A DNA stretch of 61,053 bases from an uncultured Lachnospiraceae bacterium (GCA_902789265.1 CADANR010000002.1:1-61053); one strand, 5' to 3'. Positions 1 through 11,091 are shown, counted from the first letter of the stretch. Numbers and translations are program-made. The notes: generated by a model from the sequence alone, not told the origin.

Positions 1-99
1 TTAAATCGTAGGTACTCACATGTGTCCTCTAATGTGTCCGTGTCGTGTTTCTCTCATTTACAAGTCCCTTATGCGGGACATTTATCGATATACCGATAT
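1..99. repeat. 99-bp exact direct repeat, copy 1 (downstream of rpsG)
   Basis: Bases 1-99 are identical to bases 760-858. The copy starts at the window edge, so it may extend further. Read on the minus strand it lies 51 nt after the rpsG stop codon. It contains a GTCCC/GGGAC hairpin (loop of 6 nt), a TATCG/CGATA hairpin and two TGTGTCC motifs. No open reading frame is apparent in it. Its function is unknown; it could be a 3'-end or intercistronic RNA element of the str operon. Confidence 0.9.
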
Positions 100-150
100 T
101 TCTGGTTCTCTCTAATGGGTATTCTCTTCCAGCCAAGGTCGTTCCTCCTC

Positions 151-621
151 TTAGAATCTGTAGTGTGCAAACGCCTTGTTGGACTCAGCCATCTTATGTA
201 CATCCTCTTTCTTCTTAACGGATGCACCGGTGTTGTTTGCAGCATCTAAAATTTCGTTAGCTAATCTGTCTTCCATGGTCTTCTCGCCTCTCTTACGGGA
301 GTAGGTGGTTAACCATCTTAAACCAAGTGCCTGACGTCTCTCAGGTTTTACTTCCAAAGGTACCTGATACGTAGCACCACCGATACGTCTAGCCTTTACT
401 TCCAGAACGGGCATGATGTTGTTCATTGCTTCCTGGAATACTTCGAGGGCAGGCTTACCGGATTTCTCTTCTACTTGAGCAAATGCACCATATACAATCT
501 TCTGTGCTACACCCTTCTTACCGTCTAACATGATGTTATTGATAAGCTTGGTAACAACCTTGTCATTGTATAAAGGATCTGCTAATACATCTCTTTTCTG
601 AACATGTCCTTTACGTGGCAC
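151..621 (-). CDS. rpsG: 30S ribosomal protein S7
   Basis: S7 binds the 3' major domain of 16S rRNA and nucleates assembly of the 30S head. The 156-residue product has the usual bacterial length and the family start [12 protein letters not shown], followed by the conserved [15 protein letters not shown] region and a C-terminal AHYRF. An AAGGAGGG ribosome-binding site sits just upstream of the ATG. It follows rpsL in the str operon order rpsL-rpsG, but the 264-bp spacer is long for co-transcribed ribosomal genes and carries a copy of the 99-bp repeat. In E. coli S7 autoregulates through the S12-S7 spacer; whether this spacer plays that role is unknown. fusA would be expected next, beyond the window start. 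Confidence 0.98.
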   Translation of the reverse strand: MPRKGHVQKRDVLADPLYNDKVVTKLINNIMLDGKKGVAQKIVYGAFAQVEEKSGKPALEVFQEAMNNIMPVLEVKARRIGGATYQVPLEVKPERRQALGLRWLTTYSRKRGEKTMEDRLANEILDAANNTGASVKKKEDVHKMAESNKAFAHYRF

Positions 622-759
622 GATTCTTCCCTCCTTAATTATTGTTAGAATTTCGGGACTATTCCCGGATTTCCCCGCTCATTCGCACCGGTCCGCCCTT
701 GCGGCCCGCATTTAACGGATTAAAATCCCTGCCGTAGGATGCGACTAATTTGCGGCGAA

Positions 760-858
760 TTAAATCGTAGGTACTCACATGTGTCCTCTAATGTGTCCGT
801 GTCGTGTTTCTCTCATTTACAAGTCCCTTATGCGGGACATTTATCGATATACCGATAT
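760..858. repeat. 99-bp exact direct repeat, copy 2 (rpsL-rpsG spacer)
   Basis: Identical to bases 1-99 with no mismatch over 99 bp. It begins 27 nt after the rpsL stop codon on the minus strand, so both copies sit just downstream of a ribosomal protein gene. The rest of the spacer (622-759) is GC-rich, with short self-complementary stretches and the rpsG ribosome-binding site, and shows no gene. Confidence 0.92.
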
Positions 859-885
859 CTGTTTGTGGTACTGTCTGACAGTTAA

Positions 886-1305
886 TTACTTGCCTGCCTT
901 AGGACGCTTAGCACCGTACTTGGAACGAGCCTGACGTCTGTTTGCTACACCTGCCGTATCAAGCGTACCACGAATGATATGATATCTGGTACCGGGCAGA
1001 TCCTTAACTCTTCCTCCACGGATAAGCACTACGCTATGCTCCTGAAGGTTATGACCTTCACCGGGGATGTAGCTTGTTACTTCAATACCGTTGGAAAGAC
1101 GTACTCTGGCGATCTTTCTTAAGGCTGAGTTAGGCTTCTTAGGGGTAGCGGTCCTAACTGCTGTACAAACGCCTCTCTTCTGAGGAGAGGGAGTGTCGAT
1201 TGAAGTCTTGTGTAAAGAGTTATAGCTCTTCTGCAATGCAGGAGCGGTAGACTTCTTTACTGCAGTCTGTCTTCCCTTTTGTACTAACTGGTTAATTGTT
1301 GGCAT
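886..1305 (-). CDS. rpsL: 30S ribosomal protein S12
   Basis: S12 lies at the decoding centre of the 30S subunit and controls translational accuracy. The 139-residue protein has the Firmicutes-type length. It carries [11 protein letters not shown] (lysines 56-57) and [12 protein letters not shown] (lysine 101). The lysines at which streptomycin-resistance mutations normally arise are therefore wild type. A perfect AAGGAGGTGA ribosome-binding site precedes the ATG. It is the first gene of the str operon here, with its own strong promoter at 1472-1500 and a leader of about 155 nt. The leader RNA can form small GC-rich hairpins near 1370-1420. Confidence 0.98.
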   Translation of the reverse strand: MPTINQLVQKGRQTAVKKSTAPALQKSYNSLHKTSIDTPSPQKRGVCTAVRTATPKKPNSALRKIARVRLSNGIEVTSYIPGEGHNLQEHSVVLIRGGRVKDLPGTRYHIIRGTLDTAGVANRRQARSKYGAKRPKAGK

Positions 1306-1471
1306 CCGAATTCACCTCCTTCTTTTTATATTTGTTTGTCGTGGTCCGTTTCTGTATGTCCCAAGGCGGGATTTCGCCGCCTGCAGTTTTCGGCCCGGTT
1401 TCAGGCCCTGCTTTTTATGTGGCTTTTTTGAGCCCACTAAAAAAGACATGCAGAATTGTGCACGCCTTACT

Positions 1472-1500
1472 ATTATATGTTTCCCATATGGTATTGTCAA
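1472..1500 (-). promoter_or_regulatory. sigma-A promoter of rpsL-rpsG
   Basis: On the minus strand, a consensus TTGACA (-35, 1495-1500) is followed by exactly 17 nt and a consensus TATAAT (-10, 1472-1477). Transcription would start near 1464. This means rpsL-rpsG need not depend on read-through from rpoBC, which fits the terminator after rpoC. Confidence 0.92.
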
Positions 1501-1608
1501 CAAGAAACCTGCTTATTTTTTGCTCTTTGACTGAATTTTTGCCGTCCGACGCTCCGGCCGGTTTCAGAATACCCCTCTGACGAATATGATTCGGAGTATG
1601 CCCGGTGT

Positions 1609-1761
1609 TTAGAAACAGATTTCCACAAGCACAGCCACTGCCGTAATAAACAATATGGCAAATACGGTTGCCACGCGCATTAAAATGCGATAACCCATGT
1701 TACTCATACAATAATTTTTCTCCTGAACAGTTTTTTTCTTCCGGATTGTGCGTTTTGACAT
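1609..1761 (-). CDS. small basic single-pass membrane protein (50 aa), unrecognised
   Basis: I do not recognise this gene. A 50-codon frame starts at ATG 1761 and stops at 1609-1611. The first 16 or so residues are strongly basic (MSKRTIRKKK), followed by a hydrophobic stretch, MRVATVFAILFITAVAVLV, that would span the membrane once with the basic end in the cytoplasm. No good ribosome-binding site precedes ATG 1761. A CAGGAG lies about 13 nt upstream of an internal ATG (1707), which would give a 32-residue product holding just the membrane segment. It lies between the glycosyltransferase and the rpsL promoter, transcribed in the same direction. The charge-then-membrane layout supports a real product, but the gene is too short for certainty. 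Confidence 0.5.
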   Translation of the reverse strand: MSKRTIRKKKTVQEKNYCMSNMGYRILMRVATVFAILFITAVAVLVEICF

Positions 1762-1805
1762 TTTATGTCAGGATATTTTACCATTCGGTAATTCTTACCC
1801 CGCAC

Positions 1806-1946
1806 TTATTTTTCGGTGCTTTGTCCTCCGGTACTTTGTTCTTCTGCATTATTCTGCAGTCGCGTCACTCCGTCGTACCAGATATCCATAAGATAATCGT
1901 TATCCGAAAATCTGTACATTCGATCCCGTAATCGATTCACATCCAC
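1806..1946 (-). CDS. possible small ORF after the glycosyltransferase (46 aa)
   Basis: A 46-codon frame opens with GTG at 1946, 9 nt after the glycosyltransferase stop, and ends with TAA at 1806-1808. An internal ATG at 1919 would give 37 residues. The sequence has a protein-like core (MYRFSDNDYLMDIWYDG) and a polar Gln/Ser/Thr/Glu tail. There is no clear ribosome-binding site. The same frame continues past the stop for another 33 codons of basic sequence, so it might also be decayed coding DNA. No function is assigned. This entry, together with the 50-aa ORF, accounts for most of the 1571-1954 spacer. Confidence 0.25.
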   Translation of the reverse strand: MDVNRLRDRMYRFSDNDYLMDIWYDGVTRLQNNAEEQSTGGQSTEK

Positions 1947-1954
1947 AGAAACAG

Positions 1955-3301
1955 TTACCGAGATATATCAGCAGAAGAAACAGAATCAAAATCTTTTGAT
2001 ATTTTCTCATTTTGAAAGTCCTCTTCCTCTAAAACCCGCGTTCCCCAACCCGTACCGTCAGCGCATCGCATAAGACCGGCAATACGGATATATGCCATTA
2101 AAAAACTTAAAATAAGCACCAATACAGGGATCAGCAGAAAATAAAACCACGGAAGATTTCGGAATGCACGTATATGGCGTATCCCGAATCCCAGATAACA
2201 TCCAAGTACAGCAAAAACGGGCATCAGCCACATCGGTCCCTCATATATAGTATTCCCGATGTCCGCTCCCAAATACTTCAAAATATGACAGGCGATAGTA
2301 TTCAAATACACACTGACAAGAAGAATCGGCATAAGCATGTCAGCCCAGTATATAAATGCCATAAGGGGAGCATGCCCCATCATCCACGAAGTCATTTTCA
2401 GGTTATTGTACTGGGAACCCGCCGACCACCGAAGTTGCTGTTTGATAAACACACGCCATTTAGTCGGAGCCATCGTGTAGACAACGGCGGAATCCTGCAT
2501 TACCGTTTTATACCCGAGCTTCAATGTCAGATTGGTCAGACTGCGATCGTCGGAAACCTCATTATGGATTCCCATAAAAACTTCCGTCATAAACTCATGC
2601 AGTACCTTCCGTAAAATAGATGTACGAAAAGCAATGGTACGGCCGGGAAGGCATCCGACTTTGCCCGTCACGCTCATAGCCTTCATCGTACCTTCTGCCC
2701 TGGTTTCTTCCATAATACTCGCAAACATACTCACAAAATTGCCGTCCGGCTTATAAATCTTCTGTCGTGTTGTGACACCGCCTATTTGTTCATCCTGCAC
2801 AAACGGCTTCATCAATTCAATCAAAGTATGTTCTGTCCAGAATGTATCACTGTCCACCAAAACACATACTTCACTCTTTGAGCTAACTTTCTCCAAGCCG
2901 AGACGGATTGCATTTCTTTTTCCGGGCTTTGGAGTGTATAGAATTTGTATTTCGGTGGGATGTTTCTCTTTTGATCGTTTTTTCTTCACTTTCTGACACA
3001 GTTTCATCAATTCTTTCGGGTATGGGCCGTTTACCACAACAATAAGTTCATTCGGAGTCTGTCTCAAAATTTTATTAAGCACATTCCTAAATACATCAAC
3101 CGGTTCATCCACCACCGGAATCAGCACCGACGAAAAAACGGAACGTGCCTCTTCGTCCGTTACCTTGTCATATTTTTTATATCCGAGAGATATACAAAAA
3201 ACAATCAGCCAGCGAATAAGCACAAAAAAGAAAAACACCAGAAACCAGTGCATATTATGATTCACAATATAATCTTTCAACATGAGAATAAAATGATACA
3301 T
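1955..3301 (-). CDS. membrane-bound processive family-2 glycosyltransferase (hyaluronan synthase/NodC-like)
   Basis: This is a GT2 enzyme of the processive, membrane-embedded type that builds and usually exports a beta-linked polysaccharide from UDP-sugars. Order in the 448 residues: one N-terminal membrane segment (about 18-40), the GT-A domain with GKRNA (127-131), the nucleotide-sugar and metal-binding DSD (150-152), GCLPGR (216-221), SDDRSL with the likely catalytic acid (250-255), then QQLRW (288-292), the QxxRW signature of processive enzymes, then three to four C-terminal membrane segments. Which sugar is polymerised cannot be told from sequence. The start is uncertain because no ribosome-binding site is visible. 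It lies between rpoC and rpsL, genes that are normally adjacent, and follows a terminator, so it is probably transcribed separately. Confidence 0.85.
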   Translation of the reverse strand: MYHFILMLKDYIVNHNMHWFLVFFFFVLIRWLIVFCISLGYKKYDKVTDEEARSVFSSVLIPVVDEPVDVFRNVLNKILRQTPNELIVVVNGPYPKELMKLCQKVKKKRSKEKHPTEIQILYTPKPGKRNAIRLGLEKVSSKSEVCVLVDSDTFWTEHTLIELMKPFVQDEQIGGVTTRQKIYKPDGNFVSMFASIMEETRAEGTMKAMSVTGKVGCLPGRTIAFRTSILRKVLHEFMTEVFMGIHNEVSDDRSLTNLTLKLGYKTVMQDSAVVYTMAPTKWRVFIKQQLRWSAGSQYNNLKMTSWMMGHAPLMAFIYWADMLMPILLVSVYLNTIACHILKYLGADIGNTIYEGPMWLMPVFAVLGCYLGFGIRHIRAFRNLPWFYFLLIPVLVLILSFLMAYIRIAGLMRCADGTGWGTRVLEEEDFQNEKISKDFDSVSSADISR

Positions 3302-3384
3302 AAGCAGTTATGACTGTATTTTCTTTCCACTCACGACGAACCTTTTAAAGGCAAAGCTGCACCCGGTGTGTTTCTGCATCCGAA

Positions 3385-3421
3385 CAATAATCAATATAAG
3401 GCGCAGGGAAAACCCTGCGCC
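3385..3421 (-). terminator. intrinsic terminator after rpoC
   Basis: Bases 3400-3421 form a perfect 9-bp stem, GGCGCAGGG/CCCTGCGCC, with a 4-nt loop, followed on the minus strand by a T-rich tract (TTATATTGATTATTG). It lies 27 nt after the rpoC stop and closes the rpoBC unit before the glycosyltransferase. Confidence 0.85.
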
Positions 3422-3448
3422 TGAGATAATACTGTAATTGTGTCCGGT

Positions 3449-6400
3449 TTATTCTTCGGAACCACCCTCACTGCCGTTTTCCTCGGTAAAAGGAACCTCA
3501 TCGGCATACTCCTCTTTCATCTTTTCTTCAAGAGAGGTATCGAGTTTAACGTCACGGTAACGCTTCATACCGGTACCTGCAGGAATCAGTTTACCGATGA
3601 TAACATTTTCCTTAAGTCCGATCAACGGATCTACCTTACCCTTAATAGCTGCTTCGGTCAGAACCTTGGTGGTCTCCTGGAAGGATGCTGCCGACATGAA
3701 GGAGTTGGTAGCAAGTGCCGCCTTGGTAATACCAAGGATGATATCCGTTGCGGTAGCGGGTTTTGCATCCGGATTCTCCGCAAGGAGTTTTTCGTTGATA
3801 TCCTCTAACTCCAGACGATCCACTAAGGAATCCGGAAGTAAATTGGTATCTCCGGCAGTCTCAATACGAACCTTCTTAAGCATCTGACGAACAATAACCT
3901 CGATGTGCTTATCAGCAAGGTCTACACCCTGAAGGCCGTATACCTTCTGAACTTCACGGATTAAGTAATCCTGTACATCACTGATGGATTTGATTTCCAG
4001 TAAGTCATGCGGATTGATGGAACCTTCCGTAAGCTCATCCCCGGCTTCAATTACCTGACCGTCTTCTACTTTGATTCTTGCACCGTAAGGAATCAGATAA
4101 GTCTTTTCCTTATTATCTCCAGTAACAATAATTTCACGTTTCTTCTTTGTATCATTAATCTTTACGGTTCCGGCAAATTCGGAGATGATTGCAAGTCCTT
4201 TCGGTTTTCTTGCTTCAAAAAGCTCCTCTACACGGGGAAGACCCTGTGTAATATCGCCACCCGCGATACCACCGGTATGGAAGGTACGCATGGTAAGCTG
4301 TGTACCCGGTTCACCGATGGACTGTGCTGCGATAATACCTACCGCTTCACCGACCTGAACGGTTTCACCGGTTGCCATGTTGGCACCGTAACATTTCGCA
4401 CAAATACCATTCTTGCACTTGCAGGTTAAGATGCTTCTGATTCTTACCTTGGTAATGGCATTTCCTTCTGCATCCACACCGTTTTGTACAATACTCTTGG
4501 CACGGGCGGGTGTAATCATATGATTTGCTTTAACGATTACATTTCCTTCCGTATCCTTAATCTCATCGATGGAATATCTTCCCCTGATTCTGTTTTCCAG
4601 AGTTTCCACGGTGGACTTTCCGTCGGTAAATGCAAATGCGGTAATTCCCGGAATGGTGTCACGATTTACGGAGCAGTCTGCCTCACGGATAATCAGTTCC
4701 TGACAAACGTCAACCATACGTCTGGTAAGGTATCCGGAGTCGGCGGTACGAAGAGCGGTATCGGAAAGACCTTTTCTTGCACCGTGTGCGGAGATGAAGT
4801 ACTCCAATACGTCCAGACCTTCACGGAAGTTGGACTTAATGGGAAGCTCAATGGTACGTCCCGTTGTATCCGCCATCAAACCACGCATCGCGGCAAGCTG
4901 TTTCATCTGCTGTTCGGAACCACGGGCACCGGAATCTGCCATCATCTTGATGTTGTTGTAAGCACCAAGACCGTTCATCAGTTCCTTGGTAAGCGCCTCA
5001 TCGGTTTCATTCCAGATGCTGATTACGCTCTTATATCTTTCTTCTTCCGTACATAAACCACGGTTGAAGTTTCTGGTTACCTTATCTACCTTTGCCTGTG
5101 CTTCATCAAGAAGCTGCTGTTTAACGGGAGGCACGGTCATATCGGAAATGGATACGGTCATTGCTGCACGTGTGGAGTACTTATAACCCATTGCTTTTAC
5201 AAGGTCGAGCACTTCCGCGGTCTTCGTTGCACCGTGTGCATTAATAACTTTCTCCAGAATCTTCTTTAACTGCTTTTTGCCTACCAGTTTATCCACTTCA
5301 AGCTTCAGGTAATCTTCGGGAGTCTTTCTCTCTACTTCACCAAGATCCTGAGGAAGAATCTCGTTAAATAAGAAACGTCCCAAAGTGGATTCAATAATTC
5401 CGCTTATTTCTCCTCCGTCCGGAAGATTGCGGCTGATTCTTACTTTAATTCTGGCATGAAGATCAATCTCGCCGTTCTCATATGCAAGAATTGCTTCGTT
5501 CACATCCTTGAAGAACTTTCCTTCGCCCTTTGCTCCGGGTCTTTCCTGTGTCAGATAGTAGATTCCGAGAACCATATCCTGGGAAGGAACGGCAACCGGT
5601 GCACCATCGGAAGGCTTTAAGAGGTTATTCGGGGACAGAAGCAGGAATCTGCACTCTGCCTGAGCCTCTACACTCAAAGGAAGGTGAACAGCCATCTGGT
5701 CTCCGTCGAAGTCCGCGTTGAATGCGGTACATACAAGGGGATGAAGCTTAATTGCCTTACCTTCTACAAGGATCGGCTCAAATGCCTGAATACCGAGTCT
5801 GTGAAGTGTAGGAGCACGGTTTAACATAACCGGATGCTCACAGATTACATCTTCCAGAACATCCCAGACAACATCTTCCAGTCTCTCTACGAGTTTCTTT
5901 GCATTCTTAATATTCTGGCTGATTCCGCGTCCAACCAGTTCTTTCATTACGAACGGCTTGAATAATTCAATTGCCATTTCCTTCGGAAGACCGCACTGAT
6001 AAATCTTAAGTTCCGGTCCAACGACGATAACGGAACGTCCGGAGTAGTCTACACGCTTACCTAAAAGGTTCTGACGGAAACGACCGGATTTACCCTTTAA
6101 CATATCGGACAGAGATTTTAATGCTCTGTTTCCGGGGCCGCTAACCGGACGGCCGCGTCTTCCGTTGTCAATCAGTGCATCAACTGCTTCCTGAAGCATA
6201 CGCTTTTCGTTACGTACGATAATATCGGGAGCACCGAGTTCTAAAAGTCTGCGAAGACGATTGTTACGGTTAATAATTCTTCTGTATAAATCATTTAAGT
6301 CGGATGTCGCAAAACGACCGCCGTCTAACTGAACCATCGGACGAAGATCGGGAGGAATTACCGGGATAACATCCAGGATCATCCACTCCGGTCTGTTTCC

Positions 6401-7084
6401 GGATTCACGGAATGCTTCGATTACCTCAAGACGTTTAACAAGCTTAGTCTTCTTCTGTCCCTTGGTGCTCTCTGCCTTTAATTCTTCCGTAATGGTATTG
6501 TATTCTTTCTCAAGATCAATACCTTCCAGTAACTCTTTAATGGACTCTGCGCCCATTCCTACACGGAACTTGTCGCCCCATTTATCTCTGGCATCGGTAT
6601 ACTCTCTCTCAGCAAGAACCTGCTTGAAAGTAAGATCGGTCTCGCCGGGATCCAGTACGATATAGGATGCAAAATACAATACTTTCTCCAGTACCTTCGG
6701 AGTAAGATCCAGCATCAAACCGATTCTGGAAGGAATTCCTTTAAAATACCAGATGTGGGATACGGGAGCAGCAAGCTCAATATGTCCCATTCTTTCACGA
6801 CGTACGCTGGCCTTGGTAATTTCAACACCGCAACGGTCGCATGTAAAACCTTTATAACGGATTTTTTTATACTTTCCGCAATGACATTCCCAGTCTTTGC
6901 TGGGTCCGAAAATTCTTTCGCAGAAAAGTCCTTTCGGTTCCGGTTTCAGGGTTCTGTAATTAATAGTCTCAGGCTTGGTAACCTCGCCTCTGGACCAGTC
7001 TCTGATTTTTTCAGGTGATGCCAAACCGATTCTGATAGAATCAAAAGAAACCGGTTCATAAGTTTCATTGTTTACTTCGGGCAT
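3449..7084 (-). CDS. rpoC: DNA-directed RNA polymerase subunit beta'
   Basis: The beta' subunit carries the catalytic magnesium site of RNA polymerase. The 1211-residue protein has the N-terminal zinc ribbon (C67, C69, C82, C85), the clamp and rudder regions, and the invariant [12 protein letters not shown] at 456-467, whose aspartates 458, 460 and 462 bind the catalytic metal. The bridge-helix/trigger-loop region ([15 protein letters not shown] and [11 protein letters not shown]) and the second cysteine cluster ([13 protein letters not shown]) follow. It is preceded by rpoB with an 18-bp spacer and followed by a strong terminator. The last 20 or so residues are acidic and Gly/Ser-rich. Confidence 0.99.
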   Translation of the reverse strand: MPEVNNETYEPVSFDSIRIGLASPEKIRDWSRGEVTKPETINYRTLKPEPKGLFCERIFGPSKDWECHCGKYKKIRYKGFTCDRCGVEITKASVRRERMGHIELAAPVSHIWYFKGIPSRIGLMLDLTPKVLEKVLYFASYIVLDPGETDLTFKQVLAEREYTDARDKWGDKFRVGMGAESIKELLEGIDLEKEYNTITEELKAESTKGQKKTKLVKRLEVIEAFRESGNRPEWMILDVIPVIPPDLRPMVQLDGGRFATSDLNDLYRRIINRNNRLRRLLELGAPDIIVRNEKRMLQEAVDALIDNGRRGRPVSGPGNRALKSLSDMLKGKSGRFRQNLLGKRVDYSGRSVIVVGPELKIYQCGLPKEMAIELFKPFVMKELVGRGISQNIKNAKKLVERLEDVVWDVLEDVICEHPVMLNRAPTLHRLGIQAFEPILVEGKAIKLHPLVCTAFNADFDGDQMAVHLPLSVEAQAECRFLLLSPNNLLKPSDGAPVAVPSQDMVLGIYYLTQERPGAKGEGKFFKDVNEAILAYENGEIDLHARIKVRISRNLPDGGEISGIIESTLGRFLFNEILPQDLGEVERKTPEDYLKLEVDKLVGKKQLKKILEKVINAHGATKTAEVLDLVKAMGYKYSTRAAMTVSISDMTVPPVKQQLLDEAQAKVDKVTRNFNRGLCTEEERYKSVISIWNETDEALTKELMNGLGAYNNIKMMADSGARGSEQQMKQLAAMRGLMADTTGRTIELPIKSNFREGLDVLEYFISAHGARKGLSDTALRTADSGYLTRRMVDVCQELIIREADCSVNRDTIPGITAFAFTDGKSTVETLENRIRGRYSIDEIKDTEGNVIVKANHMITPARAKSIVQNGVDAEGNAITKVRIRSILTCKCKNGICAKCYGANMATGETVQVGEAVGIIAAQSIGEPGTQLTMRTFHTGGIAGGDITQGLPRVEELFEARKPKGLAIISEFAGTVKINDTKKKREIIVTGDNKEKTYLIPYGARIKVEDGQVIEAGDELTEGSINPHDLLEIKSISDVQDYLIREVQKVYGLQGVDLADKHIEVIVRQMLKKVRIETAGDTNLLPDSLVDRLELEDINEKLLAENPDAKPATATDIILGITKAALATNSFMSAASFQETTKVLTEAAIKGKVDPLIGLKENVIIGKLIPAGTGMKRYRDVKLDTSLEEKMKEEYADEVPFTEENGSEGGSEE

Positions 7085-7102
7085 TTTGGCTCTCCTTTCC
7101 CT

Positions 7103-10100
7103 TTAGCTTTCAGAATCATCAGGATCGTCAGGATCAAAATCCTGGGTATCATCTAAATCATCCATGTCGTCATAACCGTCTTCAACATTCGTCAATTCGC
7201 CGTCTTCGTTGAATTCCTGGGTCTGATAACCGTATTTACCCATATCCTCACGCTCATAATCGTAATTCTTCTTGTCTCCCTCCATCTCAATACGATAGGT
7301 ATTGGTAGGAGCATCAATGTTCTCCTGGAATGTAACTTCATTTCCGTTTTCATCCAATACAGTAACATCGAGACAAAGAGACTGCATTTCTTTCAAAAGT
7401 ACCTTGAAGGATTCCGGAATACCGGGTGTCGGGATATTCTCTCCCTTGATAATAGCTTCGAATGTCTTAACACGTCCGACAACATCATCCGACTTCACGG
7501 TAAGGATTTCCTGCAATGTATAGGATGCACCGTATGCTTCCAGTGCCCAAACTTCCATTTCTCCGAAACGCTGTCCACCAAACTGTGCTTTACCACCGAG
7601 AGGCTGCTGCGTTACTAAGGAGTACGGTCCGGTAGAACGTGCATGAATCTTGTCGTCTACCAGGTGATGGAGCTTTAAGTAATGCATGTGACCGATGGTT
7701 ACCGGGCCGTCAAAGAACTCACCGGTTCTACCGTCACGAAGTCTTACTTTACCGTCACGGCTTAAAGGAACGCCCTTCCAAAGCTCTCTGTGATCTCTGT
7801 TTTCATACAGATATTCCAGAACTTCCGGAAGAAGTTCGTCTTTATGCTTTGCTTCAAATTCTTCCCAGGTTCCGTTTACGTAATCGTTTGCGAGATCCAG
7901 GGTATCCATAATATCTTTTTCTCTTGCACCGTCGAATACAGGCGTTGCAATGTTAAAGCCGAGCGCCTTAGCCGCAAGGGAAAGGTGAATTTCAAGCACC
8001 TGTCCGATATTCATACGGGAAGGAACGCCCAAAGGATTCAATACGATATCAAGAGGACGTCCGTTCGGCAGATACGGCATATCTTCTACAGGGAGTACGC
8101 GGGAAACAACACCCTTATTTCCGTGACGACCTGCCATCTTATCGCCGACGGAGATTTTTCTCTTCTGTGCAATGTAAATGCGAACTTTCTGGTTAACTCC
8201 GGGTGATAATTCGGAATCTCCGTTTGCTCGGGAGAATACCTTGGCATCTACAACCACACCGTACTCACCGTGAGGAACCTTTAAGGAAGTATCTCTTACT
8301 TCTCTTGCCTTCTCACCGAAGATTGCACGAAGCAGTCTCTCTTCAGCCGTAAGCTCAGTCTCTCCCTTGGGAGTTACTTTTCCGACTAAAATATCACCGG
8401 CACGAACCTCTGCACCGATACGGATAATTCCGCGGTCATCGAGATCCTTTAATGCATCCTCGCCGACACCGGGAACATCACGGGTGATTTCCTCGGCACC
8501 AAGCTTGGTATCTCTGGCTTCCGTTTCATATTCTTCAATATGTACGGATGTATAAACATCTTCACGAACAAGTCTTTCGCTAAGGAGTACCGCATCCTCG
8601 TAGTTATAACCTTCCCAGGTCATGAATCCGATTAACGGGTTCTTTCCTAAAGCAAGTTCACCGTTTGCGGTGGAAGGACCGTCTGCAATAACCTGACCTG
8701 CTGCAATATGATCGCCCTTGAATACAATAGGCTTCTGGTTGTAGCAGTTGCTCTGGTTGCTGCGAACGAACTTGGAAAGCTTGTATTCCATCTTCTCGCC
8801 GTCATCACAGCTTACCTTAATGGTAGTGGAAGAAACATAGGTTACGGTACCGGGTTTCTTTGCAACTACGCAGACACCGGAGTCAACCGCTGTTTTTACT
8901 TCCATACCGGTTCCGATTACGGGTGCTTCCGTAAAGAGAAGGGGAACAGCCTGACGCTGCATGTTGGATCCCATCAATGCACGGTTTGCATCGTCGTTCT
9001 GTAAGAACGGGATGAGTGCGGTAGCAACCGAGAATACCATACGAGGAGATACGTCCATGTAATCAAACATGCGCTTCGGATACTCCTGGGTTTCCTCTCT
9101 GTAACGACCGGCAACCATGTTTCTGAGGAAATGTCCCTTTTCGTCCAGTTTTTCGTTTGCCTGTGCTACATGATAATTATCTTCTTCATCCGCTGTCATA
9201 TAAACAACTTCATCTGTAACTACAGGGTTCTCCGGATCGGATTTATCGATTTTACGATAAGGAGCTTCCACGAATCCGTATTCGTTAATTCTTGCATAGG
9301 ATGCAAGAGAGTTAATCAAACCGATGTTAGGACCTTCAGGGGTCTCAATGGGGCACATTCTTCCGTAATGGGTATAATGTACGTCACGAACCTCGAATCC
9401 GGCACGGTCTCTGGAAAGACCACCGGGTCCCAACGCGGACAGACGACGCTTGTGGGTAAGTTCACTAAGCGGGTTGTTCTGATCCATGAACTGTGACAGC
9501 TGGGAGGATCCGAAGAATTCCTTAATTGCTGCCTGAACGGGCTTAATATTAATCAGGTTCTGCGGAGTCAAGGTTTCCGCATCCTGTGTGGTCATTCTTT
9601 CACGAACCACTCTTTCCATTCTGGAAAGGCCGATACGATACTGGTTTTGGAGAAGTTCTCCGACCGCACGAATACGTCTGTTTCCCAAATGGTCGATATC
9701 ATCATCTCTTCCGATGCCGTATTCCAGATGGATATTGTAGTTGATGGAAGCAAGAATATCCTCTTTGGTAATGTGCTTCGGAATTAAAGTATGTACGTTA
9801 TTCTGAATTGCATTGGTAAGCTCTTCCGGTTTCTCGCCGAACTCGTTGATTAATTTCATAAGTTCAGGGAAGTAAACAAGCTCCGTGATACCGAGTTCCT
9901 TCGGCTCACAGTCAATCCACTCGGTAATATCTACCATTAAGTTGGATAATACCACTACATTCTTCTCTTCTGTCTGAATCAGAACGGACTTTACTGCCGC
10001 ATTCTGGATTCTGTCAGCGATTTCGGGCGTTACGATATCGCCTGCTTTGGCAATTACTTCACCGTTGTATTCGTTTACAACGTCTGCAGCAAGCTTGTGA

Positions 10101-10975
10101 CCCGAAATACGGTTACGAAGTTTTAATTTCTTATTGAATTTATAGCGTCCGACTTTTGCAAGATCATATCTTCTTGCATCAAAGAACATACTGTTAATAA
10201 AGGTTTCCGCACCGAGCGTGGAAAACGGCTCGCCGGGATGTACCTTTGTATAGAACTCGCGAAGTCCGTCTGTGTAATTCTTCGCGGGATCCTTTGCAAA
10301 GGATGCACGAATCTTCGGTTCATCACCGAAAGTTTCGATAATTTCTTCATCCGTACCTAAACCAAGACTTCTGATAAATACGGAAATAGGAACCTTTTTC
10401 GTTCTGTCAACACGAACGTAAGCAACATCGTTAGAATCCGTCTCGTATTCAAGCCATGCACCACGGTTCGGGATTACCTGTGAAGAATATAATTCCTTAC
10501 CGATCTTATCACGTGTAATTGTGTAATAGATACCGGGGGAACGAACCAACTGGCTTACGATAACACGCTCCGCACCGTTAATTACAAACGTGCCGTTCTC
10601 TGTCATGAGCGGGAATTTGCCCATAAAAATCTCATGCTCTTTAAATCCGTTCTTATTCTTCTCATCAAAAAGACGAACTGTAACGCGCAGGGGAGCTTCG
10701 TAAGTAATATCACGTTCCTTGCACTCTTCTATGGTATAGTCCGCCTCATCCTCATAAAGCTTAAAGCCGACAAATTCCATACGAATATCGCCTCCGAAAT
10801 TCGTAATGGGAGAAATGTCGTCAAATGCTTCTTTAAGCCCTTCGTTTAAGAACCAATTATAAGAGTTCTTCTGAACCTCAATTAGATTGGGCATTTCAAG
10901 AACTTCTTTCTGGCGCTGAAAGGACATACGCATACTGTTTCCGTTCACTTTGGGACGTATTCTGTTCTTTTCCAT
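7103..10975 (-). CDS. rpoB: DNA-directed RNA polymerase subunit beta
   Basis: The beta subunit forms half of the catalytic cleft and the rifampicin pocket. I place the start at ATG 10975 ([12 protein letters not shown], 1290 residues). The open frame extends to 11080, but that extension crosses the leader and has no ribosome-binding site, whereas AGAAGG precedes 10975. The rifampicin-pocket segment [20 protein letters not shown] has the wild-type residues at positions where resistance usually arises. The C-terminal [24 protein letters not shown] motif is present, and about 60 acidic Asp/Glu-rich residues follow, unlike the shorter E. coli end. It is transcribed from its own promoter at 11062-11091 and coupled to rpoC. 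Confidence 0.98.
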   Translation of the reverse strand: MEKNRIRPKVNGNSMRMSFQRQKEVLEMPNLIEVQKNSYNWFLNEGLKEAFDDISPITNFGGDIRMEFVGFKLYEDEADYTIEECKERDITYEAPLRVTVRLFDEKNKNGFKEHEIFMGKFPLMTENGTFVINGAERVIVSQLVRSPGIYYTITRDKIGKELYSSQVIPNRGAWLEYETDSNDVAYVRVDRTKKVPISVFIRSLGLGTDEEIIETFGDEPKIRASFAKDPAKNYTDGLREFYTKVHPGEPFSTLGAETFINSMFFDARRYDLAKVGRYKFNKKLKLRNRISGHKLAADVVNEYNGEVIAKAGDIVTPEIADRIQNAAVKSVLIQTEEKNVVVLSNLMVDITEWIDCEPKELGITELVYFPELMKLINEFGEKPEELTNAIQNNVHTLIPKHITKEDILASINYNIHLEYGIGRDDDIDHLGNRRIRAVGELLQNQYRIGLSRMERVVRERMTTQDAETLTPQNLINIKPVQAAIKEFFGSSQLSQFMDQNNPLSELTHKRRLSALGPGGLSRDRAGFEVRDVHYTHYGRMCPIETPEGPNIGLINSLASYARINEYGFVEAPYRKIDKSDPENPVVTDEVVYMTADEEDNYHVAQANEKLDEKGHFLRNMVAGRYREETQEYPKRMFDYMDVSPRMVFSVATALIPFLQNDDANRALMGSNMQRQAVPLLFTEAPVIGTGMEVKTAVDSGVCVVAKKPGTVTYVSSTTIKVSCDDGEKMEYKLSKFVRSNQSNCYNQKPIVFKGDHIAAGQVIADGPSTANGELALGKNPLIGFMTWEGYNYEDAVLLSERLVREDVYTSVHIEEYETEARDTKLGAEEITRDVPGVGEDALKDLDDRGIIRIGAEVRAGDILVGKVTPKGETELTAEERLLRAIFGEKAREVRDTSLKVPHGEYGVVVDAKVFSRANGDSELSPGVNQKVRIYIAQKRKISVGDKMAGRHGNKGVVSRVLPVEDMPYLPNGRPLDIVLNPLGVPSRMNIGQVLEIHLSLAAKALGFNIATPVFDGAREKDIMDTLDLANDYVNGTWEEFEAKHKDELLPEVLEYLYENRDHRELWKGVPLSRDGKVRLRDGRTGEFFDGPVTIGHMHYLKLHHLVDDKIHARSTGPYSLVTQQPLGGKAQFGGQRFGEMEVWALEAYGASYTLQEILTVKSDDVVGRVKTFEAIIKGENIPTPGIPESFKVLLKEMQSLCLDVTVLDENGNEVTFQENIDAPTNTYRIEMEGDKKNYDYEREDMGKYGYQTQEFNEDGELTNVEDGYDDMDDLDDTQDFDPDDPDDSES

Positions 10976-11061
10976 TGACGCTTCCGACCTTCTTTCATAA
11001 TATTTACGCAAAAGTGTAAAATGGGCATAAAGGGACCCTTTCCCACAATAGCGCACTTTAC

Positions 11062-11091
11062 ATTGTAACAAAAAGAGCAATCGGATGTCAA
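11062..11091 (-). promoter_or_regulatory. sigma-A promoter of rpoB, embedded in the rplL terminator
   Basis: On the minus strand, TTGACA (11086-11091) lies in the loop of the rplL terminator. An 18-nt spacer covers the 3' arm of its stem plus the T-tract, and TACAAT (11062-11067) is the -10 box. The leader to rpoB would be about 80 nt. Confidence 0.85.

Noticed and set aside
886..1305. Streptomycin-resistance mutation in rpsL
   Set aside because: The lysines in TPKKPNSA and RVKDLPG are both wild type.
9400..9540. Rifampicin-resistance mutation in rpoB
   Set aside because: The Asp, His and Ser positions of the pocket segment [20 protein letters not shown] are wild type.
10976..11080. Upstream extension of rpoB (35 extra residues)
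   Set aside because: It spans the untranslated leader, has no ribosome-binding site and no resemblance to RpoB; the start at 10975 matches the family.
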